Made by a program: the position numbers and the translations under genes. A DNA stretch of 43,871 nucleotides from Candidatus Cloacimonadota bacterium. GTDB taxonomy: Bacteria > Cloacimonadota > Cloacimonadia > JGIOTU-2. Where the stretch lies: positions 1 to 43,871 of the forward strand of contig JAGXLO010000009.1 in assembly GCA_018334695.1 (NCBI GenBank), written 5' to 3'. The notes under the pieces were generated by a model. That model did not search any database. It had not been told where the DNA came from and saw only the letters and a list, made by a program, of their open reading frames with translations. Shown here one piece after another: positions 8,596 to 15,683 of this stretch (within the stretch, counting starts at the first letter, position 1; every line of letters starts with the position of its first letter).

Positions 8596-10122
8596 TTATA
8601 TTAAAGATTCAGGTTCTTCTAATTTACTTTTTAGGGTGTTTAGTACTTGTGCTGCTAAGGCCCCATCAATTAGACGATGATCAAAGCTTAATGTCACATT
8701 AACTATTTTACCTATATGAATACCACCGTTTTTTATTATTGGCTTTTCGTTAATTGTACCAATTCCAAAGATAGCCACCTCTGGATAATTTATAATAGGA
8801 GTTAAACTTTTTGTATTAAACATACCTAAATTACTTATTGTTATAGTCCCGTTTTCCATTTCATCTATCGTTAGTTCTTCACTTTTAGCTTTATTAACAA
8901 TTAGATTAACTTCTTCTGAAAGTTGATTAATACCCTTCTTTTCTGTGTTTTTAATTACAGGAACTATCAGACCCTCTTTACTATCCACAGCTAAACCAAC
9001 ATTAATATCACTTTGATATACCACTTCATCTTTTTCGAGTCGGGAATTGATTATGGGATATTCTTTGATAACTTCGGTAACTGCTTTAATAAATAAAGCA
9101 TTCAGGTTTAGTTTTGTACTAAATTGTTTAGATAAATTCTTATAAAATTCCATAAATTCTGTGACCTCAATATCAATCGTCACATCTGCATGGGCAGTTT
9201 TTTGTCGACTTTCTTTCATTTTTTTAGAAATAACCTGTCTTCTTTCGCTTATTTTTTTTCTTTTTTCAATTAACTTCTGAGGTGAAGCAGTTTTACCAGT
9301 ATTAATATACCTTTCAACATCTGATTTCATAACTCGACCACCTGGGCCGGTCCCAGTTATATTATTAGGATCAAGATTAGATTCTTCACTTAGCTTTTTT
9401 GCAACAGGAGAAATATTATCATAAGAAATCTTTTGCGATTCTGTTTTTATAGCAGGTTTTTTAATATTATTTTTTTCTATAAATGATAATACATCATTTT
9501 TAAGTACTCTATTTTTAGGTCCACTACCCTCTATTTTTGACAGATCAATTTCGTATTGTTCAGCTATTTCATGTGCAATCGGAGATACTTTTTCTGTTCC
9601 GTAATCTGCTAAATCTTCTTCAGGCAGTTTCTCATCTTTTTCCTTAAGGTATCTCTTGACATCATTTTTCATTACTCTATTTTTTGGACCACTACCTTTT
9701 ACTTTTGAAATATCTATGCCTGCTTTATCAGCATAATCTTTAGCGACAGGCGAAATCTTAAATTCAACTTCTTTTTGTGATATTTCTTCACTTTTTTCTG
9801 ATACTGTTTTTCTTTGTTTTTTCACCTTTTTCTCTTGGAAAGCTTTTTCTTTACTTTCTTCGTTTTCATCTTCTATTTTTTCTTCGGCTTCTCCTATAAC
9901 TGCAATTGTAGTATGGACCGGTACAACTTCATCTCCCTCATAATAAATCTTAAGCAAGACCCCATCAACAGGGGATTCCACTACATTTGATATTTTATCT
10001 GTACTTATTTCAAGGATAGCTTCACCTTTTTTGATATGGTCTCCTTCTTTATGGAGCCATTTAGTTATCTTACCTTCTTGCATTGATAGACCTAATTTAG
10101 GCATTTCAATTTCAGTAGCCAA
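8596..10122 (-). CDS. Dihydrolipoyl acyltransferase (E2) with one lipoyl and three E3-binding domains
   Basis: E2 core of a 2-oxoacid or acetoin-type dehydrogenase. Numbering from the upstream in-frame TTG at 10140: lipoyl domain about 9-84 with the lipoyl lysine in STDKISNV (K49); a charged linker; then three consecutive peripheral-subunit-binding domains at about 129-165, 185-222 and 243-279. Each of the three has ISP/VSP at its start and a GSGPKNR or GTGPGGR loop followed by V(M/L)K(N/S)DV. The acyltransferase domain follows to residue 514, with the active-site motif FDHRLIDG. E2s normally have one to three lipoyl domains and a single binding domain, so this arrangement is inverted. I choose the TTG at 10122, 7 bases after GGAGGT; the TTG at 10140 overlaps that site. 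Confidence 0.93.
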   Translation of the reverse strand: MATEIEMPKLGLSMQEGKITKWLHKEGDHIKKGEAILEISTDKISNVVESPVDGVLLKIYYEGDEVVPVHTTIAVIGEAEEKIEDENEESKEKAFQEKKVKKQRKTVSEKSEEISQKEVEFKISPVAKDYADKAGIDISKVKGSGPKNRVMKNDVKRYLKEKDEKLPEEDLADYGTEKVSPIAHEIAEQYEIDLSKIEGSGPKNRVLKNDVLSFIEKNNIKKPAIKTESQKISYDNISPVAKKLSEESNLDPNNITGTGPGGRVMKSDVERYINTGKTASPQKLIEKRKKISERRQVISKKMKESRQKTAHADVTIDIEVTEFMEFYKNLSKQFSTKLNLNALFIKAVTEVIKEYPIINSRLEKDEVVYQSDINVGLAVDSKEGLIVPVIKNTEKKGINQLSEEVNLIVNKAKSEELTIDEMENGTITISNLGMFNTKSLTPIINYPEVAIFGIGTINEKPIIKNGGIHIGKIVNVTLSFDHRLIDGALAAQVLNTLKSKLEEPESLI

Positions 10123-10151
10123 AACACTTACCTCCTTCAATTATACTTTTT

Positions 10152-11129
10152 TTAGTAATCTATAACTTCCTTAATTCCATTTAAAACTTCCTCATAACCG
10201 GGTAATATATGGTCTTCCAGCTTAGGAGAAAAAGCAACCGGACTATCAAGTGATGCTACCCTTTTAACAGGGGCTTTTAAGAATTCAAACATTTCATCAT
10301 TTACCAGGCCGGCTATTTCAGCACCATAACCACCTGTTTTAGGTGCTTCATAAGCAACAACTAAGCGATTGGTTTTTGCTACTGAATCAAAAATTGTTTC
10401 TTTATCAAAAGGTACTAGTGTTCTGGGGTCAATTACTTCCAAACTAATCTCCTCTTTTTCTAATTCTTTGGCAGCTTTTAAGGCATATTCACACATCTTC
10501 ATGGAAGCTATGACAGTTACATCAGTACCTTCTTTTTTTACTTTTGCTTTACCCAGTGGTAATTCATAATTCTCTTCAGGTACCTCGCCGGAAGTACTAT
10601 AAAGCATTTTATGTTCAAAAAATACTATGGGATTCTCACTTCTAATTGAAGCAGTTAAAAGTCCCTTAGCTTCATAAGGAGTTGAAGGTGCAACTACTGT
10701 AATACCTGGAATATTCATTAACCATGCTTCAGGATTTTGGGAGTGGTGGTAAGCAGCTCTGAAACCACCTCCATTAGCTGTTCTTAAAACAATAGGAGCA
10801 GTTAACTGACCTGCAAACATATAATGGGCTTTGGCTGAATTATTGACAATTTGATCAAAACATTCGGTGATAAAATCAGCAAACATAATTTCTACAACAG
10901 GTCTTAATCCTGTAAAAGCCGCTCCATTACTCAAACCAAGCATTGCCGCTTCCGATAGAGGAGTATCAATAACTCTTTTTTCTCCATACTTTTTCCAGAG
11001 ACCTTTAGTAACACCAAAATCTCCTCCCATTTTCCCTACATCTTGACCGAGTACAAATACATCTTCATCTCTTTCCATTTCTTGATGTAATGCTTCATTT
11101 AATGCTTGAGAGAATTTTAATTGCCGCAT
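10152..11129 (-). CDS. 2-oxoacid/acetoin dehydrogenase E1 beta subunit
   Basis: The beta subunit of a thiamine-diphosphate E1, 325 residues. It has the N-terminal pyrimidine-binding domain (QDVGKMGGDFGVTKGL, then DTPLSEAAMLGLSNGAA) and the C-terminal transketolase-like domain (VIDPRTLVPFD). The AAYHHSQ motif contributes E1 active-site histidines. The start codon overlaps the alpha-subunit stop as TAATG, which implies translational coupling and equal production. The E2 gene follows immediately. Sequence similarity by eye is to the acetoin/pyruvate-type rather than the branched-chain type, but the substrate is not fixed by this. Confidence 0.94.
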   Translation of the reverse strand: MRQLKFSQALNEALHQEMERDEDVFVLGQDVGKMGGDFGVTKGLWKKYGEKRVIDTPLSEAAMLGLSNGAAFTGLRPVVEIMFADFITECFDQIVNNSAKAHYMFAGQLTAPIVLRTANGGGFRAAYHHSQNPEAWLMNIPGITVVAPSTPYEAKGLLTASIRSENPIVFFEHKMLYSTSGEVPEENYELPLGKAKVKKEGTDVTVIASMKMCEYALKAAKELEKEEISLEVIDPRTLVPFDKETIFDSVAKTNRLVVAYEAPKTGGYGAEIAGLVNDEMFEFLKAPVKRVASLDSPVAFSPKLEDHILPGYEEVLNGIKEVIDY

Positions 11130-12121
11130 TATTCTCCCTCCTTCATTGATTCATATTTTTCAGCATATATATACTTTGTCGCATCTTCTAAATCTGGCTC
11201 TGGACTATTTAAAGCAAATTCAACCATCTCTTCCACTTCTTTTAATGCATCTTCTTCTAATTTATCAAGAGTTCCAGCTTGCACACCTTTGTTTTCTAAT
11301 TTCGAACGTAAATTTTTAATAGGGCACTTCTCTTCTTTCCACTTCTCAACTTCATTTCCCGGTCTATAGGAAGCAGGATCTCCTGAAAAATGTCCCTGCC
11401 ATCTATAGGTTAAAAGCTCGATCATTGAAGGTCCTTCACCATTTCTGGCCCTATTTACCGCTCTTTCCATTGCGTTATAAACTTTTTTTACATCGTTGCC
11501 ATCTACCACCTCGGACGGCATATCATAACCCGCTGCTCTATCAGAAAGATGTTCGGGGAAAGAATGAGCTTCTTCTGCTCTTGTTGAAATTGCATAACCA
11601 TTGTTCACCAAAATATAAATAAGTGGTACTTTTAAATTAGCAGCCATATTCATACTTTCATGTAACTCACCCCGCCCACATGTACCATCACCAATAAATA
11701 CAGCAGTAACATTATCTTCATCTCTATACTTACTAGCATAAGCAGTTCCTAAACTAGTTGCAGTAATTGAACCCTCTATAGCATTATTCCCCATATTGCC
11801 GACTTCTACATCTGCAATATGCATACTACCACCTTTACCTTCACACAGTCCTGTCTTTTTAGCAAAAATTTCAGCCATCACCTTTTCTTTAGAACTACCA
11901 GATAAAAGACAGATTCCATGGCTCCGGTGGTCAGGAAATTTATAATCATTCTCTGTTAGAACATGCATTACGCCCGTTTGACAGGCTTCCTGACCAATAC
12001 TAAGATGTATAAAACCGGGTATATCACCTTTTTTAGAATGTTCATCTACTTTTTCTTCAAATCTTCTTATCAAGTTCATGTGATAATACATCTGTTTTAA
12101 TTTGTCTACATTTAAACCCAT
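11129..12121 (-). CDS. 2-oxoacid/acetoin dehydrogenase E1 alpha subunit (AcoA-like)
   Basis: The alpha subunit binds thiamine diphosphate through GDGTCGRGELHES and VNNGYAIST (the GDG...NN motif, about 150-180). The phrases KGGSMHIADVEVGNMG and HRSHGICLL are typical of the acetoin dehydrogenase (AcoA) branch. I choose the ATG at 12121: the AAGGAGG site is about 8 bases upstream, while the ATG at 12127 is only 2 bases from it. It follows the second Mch gene by about 35 bases and is coupled to E1beta. The complex would decarboxylate a 2-oxoacid or cleave an alpha-hydroxyketone, transferring the acyl unit through lipoyl-E2 to CoA. Together with the nearby SDR, the acetoin-like option (alcohol to ketone to cleavage) is attractive but unproven. 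Confidence 0.93.
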   Translation of the reverse strand: MGLNVDKLKQMYYHMNLIRRFEEKVDEHSKKGDIPGFIHLSIGQEACQTGVMHVLTENDYKFPDHRSHGICLLSGSSKEKVMAEIFAKKTGLCEGKGGSMHIADVEVGNMGNNAIEGSITATSLGTAYASKYRDEDNVTAVFIGDGTCGRGELHESMNMAANLKVPLIYILVNNGYAISTRAEEAHSFPEHLSDRAAGYDMPSEVVDGNDVKKVYNAMERAVNRARNGEGPSMIELLTYRWQGHFSGDPASYRPGNEVEKWKEEKCPIKNLRSKLENKGVQAGTLDKLEEDALKEVEEMVEFALNSPEPDLEDATKYIYAEKYESMKEGE

Positions 12122-12156
12122 TAACATAACCTCCTTGCAAAAATATTATCAAAATT

Positions 12157-13122
12157 CTATTTTAAGATTTGACCTGTATAACTCTCTTTTATAACTTCAG
12201 TGTGAATAGAACCAGCTTCAAATAATTTACCGGTCTTTATATTATGCATTTTAACTTTTGACATAGCATGTATATCTTTATCCATTTTATAAAAATCATG
12301 TTCAGCTTCTCGAAATAATTTTGAAAATGGCTGACCATAATGTTCAGAAGCCTCTGAAACCAATTCATTAATTGTTTCAATAATTTCATTATCTTCACAG
12401 TAAACCCAAAATTCAGAATATCCCCCATAAAGTAAGGCCTCATTTATGCGACCCATTGCCTCCGTTTCATCGTCTATGATCGGTGCGATCGGGGCTATTC
12501 CTTTTGCATATCTAATATTTTTTAAGTTAAAACCATGTTCGAACATTTTATGAACGGTCTGTTCTACAGAACGAGCAGCTACCTGAATACTTCCTACCAG
12601 ACTAGCACTTGGGGCTACTACTAGATAAACATTTTCTGGTTCTACTTGACAAGCTTCAGCGACTTCGTTTGCTATTTCTTCACTAGGTAGTTCTTGTATT
12701 TGTAAGCATAATACACATTCATCATTTTGATCTCGATAATCTGTCATTTCAAAATAGTAATCACTATCTACAACAGCTTGCGCACGGGCAGGTCCAGAAC
12801 CAATAATTGTTTTTTCTCCACTTTTTAACTTCCAACCAGCAATTTGAGAAGCAATTGTAGCAGTTACTACTTGATTACTATGTAAAAAAACACCGGAAAG
12901 TTCTAATTCACCAACTCTATATGGGACAATATCTACAATACCTAGATTGCCCATATTTAATTTGATAAACTCAATACCTGCCTGCCAACTACCCTCAGCA
13001 TTTACTCCCATATCCAGGATAGTAGTACCATTATCTAATTTTTCCACTTTGACACCTAATCTAGCAGCATCAGAAATAACGTTTTTAACTACCTTGACAG
13101 CTTCTTCATTAATACTTACCAT
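12157..13122 (-). CDS. mch: Methenyl-tetrahydromethanopterin cyclohydrolase homologue, copy 2
   Basis: This 321-residue protein is the more canonical Mch of the pair. MVSINEEAVK opens it, followed by NGTTILDMGVNAEGSWQAG (31-49), AGWKLKSGE, the intact GSGPARA loop (108-114), ENVYLVVAPSAS (164-174) and EAMGRINEALLYGG. The Arg/Glu pair reported as catalytic in archaeal Mch falls at R184 and E187 (AARSVEQ). Family function is ring opening of methenyl-H4MPT. Here it sits between an SDR and E1alpha in a bacterial operon for a lipoyl dehydrogenase, which is not the methylotroph context (fae, mtdB, fhc). The conserved active site argues for real cyclohydrolase chemistry; whether the carrier is H4MPT, H4F or another cyclic amidine is unknown. 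Confidence 0.9.
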   Translation of the reverse strand: MVSINEEAVKVVKNVISDAARLGVKVEKLDNGTTILDMGVNAEGSWQAGIEFIKLNMGNLGIVDIVPYRVGELELSGVFLHSNQVVTATIASQIAGWKLKSGEKTIIGSGPARAQAVVDSDYYFEMTDYRDQNDECVLCLQIQELPSEEIANEVAEACQVEPENVYLVVAPSASLVGSIQVAARSVEQTVHKMFEHGFNLKNIRYAKGIAPIAPIIDDETEAMGRINEALLYGGYSEFWVYCEDNEIIETINELVSEASEHYGQPFSKLFREAEHDFYKMDKDIHAMSKVKMHNIKTGKLFEAGSIHTEVIKESYTGQILK

Positions 13123-13140
13123 AGATTATTATCACTCCTT

Positions 13141-13857
13141 TTACTTTCTTCTGCCCTCAATATCTATTGTTGTGCCAGTAATTATATCTGCTTCTTCAGA
13201 ACTTAAATATTTTATTAAATTGGCTAGTTTTTCAGGCTGAATCCAGTCGGCTGGATCACCACTTTCAATTCTTTTTCTAGTATGTTTTGTATTTACTAAA
13301 CCCAAATTGAGAGTCAAAACATTTATATTGAATTCTTTTAGTTCTTCAAATAAAACCATAGAAAGTCCCTTAATCCCTGACTTGGAAGCAGTGTAAGCAC
13401 CAAAACCCGGAAAGTAATTAGTGGCTGCAGTAGAGGATATATTGATTATTTTTCCCCGCTTTTGCTTTTTCATTACCTGACCAAATTCTTTCGAACATAA
13501 AAAGGTACCTGTTAAATTAATATCCAATATTTTTCCCCAGGTTGATAAATCAGTATCTAAAATATGAACGGCCCTGTGAACCGCGGCATTATTAATTAAG
13601 ATATCAACTGTTTTGAAATTATTAATAGTTGTGTTAACTAAATTTTTGACATCTTCTTCTTTGCTAACATCTGCTTGCACAGCTAGTGATTCACCTTTTT
13701 TCTTTTTGTTTATTAACTGAGCTGTTTTATTGATTTCTGACTCCGTTCGGGCTGTAACTACAACATTAGCTCCACTGTCCGCATAAGAAAGTGCCAGTTC
13801 TTTTCCTAATCCCCGACCAGAACCAGTAATAACTACCGTTTTATCTGTAAGGTTCAT
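13141..13857 (-). CDS. Short-chain dehydrogenase/reductase
   Basis: A classical SDR of about 238 residues. Motifs are TGSGRGLG, NNAAVHRA, the serine in INISSTAA and the YxxxK pair in AYTASKSG. The arginine after the second strand (TARTES) suggests NADP preference, in contrast to the SDR at 4004-4777. I choose the ATG at 13857; three GTG codons upstream are part of the GAGGTGGTGGTG leader. It lies between lipA and the second Mch gene. Substrate unknown. Confidence 0.88.
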   Translation of the reverse strand: MNLTDKTVVITGSGRGLGKELALSYADSGANVVVTARTESEINKTAQLINKKKKGESLAVQADVSKEEDVKNLVNTTINNFKTVDILINNAAVHRAVHILDTDLSTWGKILDINLTGTFLCSKEFGQVMKKQKRGKIINISSTAATNYFPGFGAYTASKSGIKGLSMVLFEELKEFNINVLTLNLGLVNTKHTRKRIESGDPADWIQPEKLANLIKYLSSEEADIITGTTIDIEGRRK

Positions 13858-13894
13858 CACCACCACCTCATTTCTCCAATATAAGTAATAAAAT

Positions 13895-14761
13895 TTAGCT
13901 ATTTTCTTTTGCCTTTTGATATAACTTTTTAGCTTGATAAGAACTCCTTACAAATGGTTTTGCAGCAACAGCTTTAAAACCAAGTTTTAAGGCAATTTTT
14001 CTATATTCTGCAAACTTATCTGGGATAATATACTCTTTTAATTCTGCATGTTGATCAGAAGGTTGTAAGTACTGACCGATTGTTAAAATATCACAATTTA
14101 CATCTTTTAGATCTTGTAAAACTGAAATTACTTCTGCTTCTTTTTCTCCCAAACCTAACATAAGACCGGATTTTGTTATTATATTATTGTCTATCTCTTT
14201 TACCGTTTTTAATAATTGTAAGCTTCTTTGATATTTCGCTTCAGATCTAATATTGGAATATAGCCGCGGTATAGTTTCTATATTATGGTTATACACATCT
14301 GGTTTTGCCTTAACAACCCTTTTTATATCAGTATAATCTCCTTTAAAATCGGGTGTTAAAACTTCTATATTTAAGTTATTTATTTCTTTTAACGATTTAA
14401 TAACTGATACAAAATGTTTTGAACCACCATCTTGTAGGTCATCTCTGGTAACTGAAGTTATTACCACATGTTCGAGACCCATTCTCGCAACTGCTTCTTT
14501 GATATTGGCTGGTTCATTTTCATTTATTGATTCAGGAGTTCCATTGGCTATGTCACAAAATTTACAGTTTCTACTGCAAACATTTCCTAAAATCATAAAG
14601 GTTGCTACACCAGCTCTAAAACATTCACCTAAATTAGGACAAAAAGCAGCCTGACAAACAGTATTTAACTCTAAATCTTTTAAAACCTGGGCTGTCTTTT
14701 GATAGTTTTCATCTAAATTAATTCTTTTTTTAAGCCACTCTGGTCTCTCTTTATTTCCCAT
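13895..14761 (-). CDS. lipA: Lipoyl synthase (LipA)
   Basis: This radical-SAM enzyme inserts two sulfurs into octanoyl-lysine of the E2 lipoyl domain. It has both required clusters: the auxiliary site CQAAFCPNLGEC (C-x4-C-x5-C) and the SAM site CSRNCKFC (CxxxCxxC). The C-terminal RSSY motif, whose serine ligates the auxiliary cluster, is present in FVRSSYQAKK. The length of 288 residues is normal. With lipB it makes the operon self-sufficient for lipoylation of its E2 from octanoyl-ACP. It sits between an AcsE-type methyltransferase and an SDR gene. Confidence 0.97.
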   Translation of the reverse strand: MGNKERPEWLKKRINLDENYQKTAQVLKDLELNTVCQAAFCPNLGECFRAGVATFMILGNVCSRNCKFCDIANGTPESINENEPANIKEAVARMGLEHVVITSVTRDDLQDGGSKHFVSVIKSLKEINNLNIEVLTPDFKGDYTDIKRVVKAKPDVYNHNIETIPRLYSNIRSEAKYQRSLQLLKTVKEIDNNIITKSGLMLGLGEKEAEVISVLQDLKDVNCDILTIGQYLQPSDQHAELKEYIIPDKFAEYRKIALKLGFKAVAAKPFVRSSYQAKKLYQKAKENS

Positions 14762-14788
14762 AATTTCACCTTATATCATTTTTAATTT

Positions 14789-15622
14789 TTATAGAACTTC
14801 CATTTTCCCGGGTTTATAAATATCTAACTTATCAGCTTTATACTGTTTTATGTAATCCATACACATATCATCTTTCCCTTTTAACATTTCTACTGTTTTA
14901 ATAGTAGAATATGTGACATTACTTAATTCTACTAAGAAAGAATCTAAACCGGCCGAAGCCATCATCGCAACAAAAATTGAACTTACTAGGGGTCTTTCTG
15001 GTAAACCATAGGATATATTATCTAATCCACAGATCGTTTTTACATCTGGAAATTGATCTTTTATTAATCTTAAGGTTTTGATGGTAGTAAGCGGATTATC
15101 AGTATCGACTGAAACAGGTAAAACAAGGGGATCTAAGAAAACATCCTCATCCTTTATACCTAATTCCCTGGTTCTTTTTAATATCTTATCAGCTACTTTG
15201 ACTCTTTCAGTAGGCTTATTAGCTATTCCTTCTTCTCCCATTAATAAACCAACTACTTTTGCATTATATTTTTTAACTAAAGGTAAAATTTTATTCAAAC
15301 GTTCATTTTCACCTGAAACTGAATTAACCAGAGGTCTACCATAATTATTATTATGTTTTTTTAAACATTCTTTAAAAACTTCTTGATTAGGGGTATCAAT
15401 ACTAATTGGTATTTCAAATTCACTTTGAATTGTTTCTATCATCCAGGCAATATCTTCTACTTCTGTTTTTATTCTTTGACCAGCGTTGATATCAATCATT
15501 TCAGCTCCTAAATCAAGCTGATGCTTTGTGATTTCTAATAATCTTTTTTTATCTTTATTTTCTATGATATCAATTATTTCTTCATGTTCACTTGTATTGA
15601 TTTGGGCACCAATTATTATCAT
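14789..15622 (-). CDS. Methyltetrahydrofolate:corrinoid methyltransferase (AcsE/MtvA class)
   Basis: This 277-residue protein is a pterin-binding TIM barrel of the dihydropteroate-synthase fold. It follows the AcsE pattern: IIIGAQINTS, ITKHQLDLGAEMIDINAG, ISIDTPN (pterin-binding Asp), DVFLDPLVLPVS, GLDNISYGLPERP (substrate Asn) and MMASAGLDSF. Relatives transfer methyl between a corrinoid protein and tetrahydrofolate (AcsE, MtvA) or H4MPT (MtrH). With the corrinoid protein and UroD-family methyltransferase upstream it makes an MtvABC-like O-demethylase set. In an operon with two Mch genes, H4MPT or a related pterin is also a possible acceptor; sequence alone does not decide. Confidence 0.9.
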   Translation of the reverse strand: MIIIGAQINTSEHEEIIDIIENKDKKRLLEITKHQLDLGAEMIDINAGQRIKTEVEDIAWMIETIQSEFEIPISIDTPNQEVFKECLKKHNNNYGRPLVNSVSGENERLNKILPLVKKYNAKVVGLLMGEEGIANKPTERVKVADKILKRTRELGIKDEDVFLDPLVLPVSVDTDNPLTTIKTLRLIKDQFPDVKTICGLDNISYGLPERPLVSSIFVAMMASAGLDSFLVELSNVTYSTIKTVEMLKGKDDMCMDYIKQYKADKLDIYKPGKMEVL

Positions 15623-15650
15623 GAAATCCTCCTTTTTATTGATGAGGGGT

Positions 15651-15673
15651 GAGACCGGTTTTTAACCGGTCTC
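15651..15673 (-). promoter_or_regulatory. Intercistronic 10-bp perfect hairpin
   Basis: The arms GAGACCGGTT and AACCGGTCTC are separated by TTT. The hairpin lies 11 bases after the GH31 stop codon and before the methyltransferase ribosome site. No T-run follows on the minus strand, so it is not a standard terminator. An mRNA-processing or 3'-end-stabilising element separating the GH31 transcript segment from downstream genes is likely. Confidence 0.6.
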
Positions 15674-15683
15674 TTTGCTGAAA

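Noticed and set aside
8596-12121. Housekeeping pyruvate dehydrogenase
   Set aside because: AcoA-like E1alpha phrases, location in an accessory island, and SDR, Mch and AOR neighbours argue for a dedicated catabolic complex; the substrate is left open.
12237-12443. 68-codon reading frame inside the second Mch gene
   Set aside because: It overlaps a full-length conserved gene in another frame and shows no family features or ribosome site.
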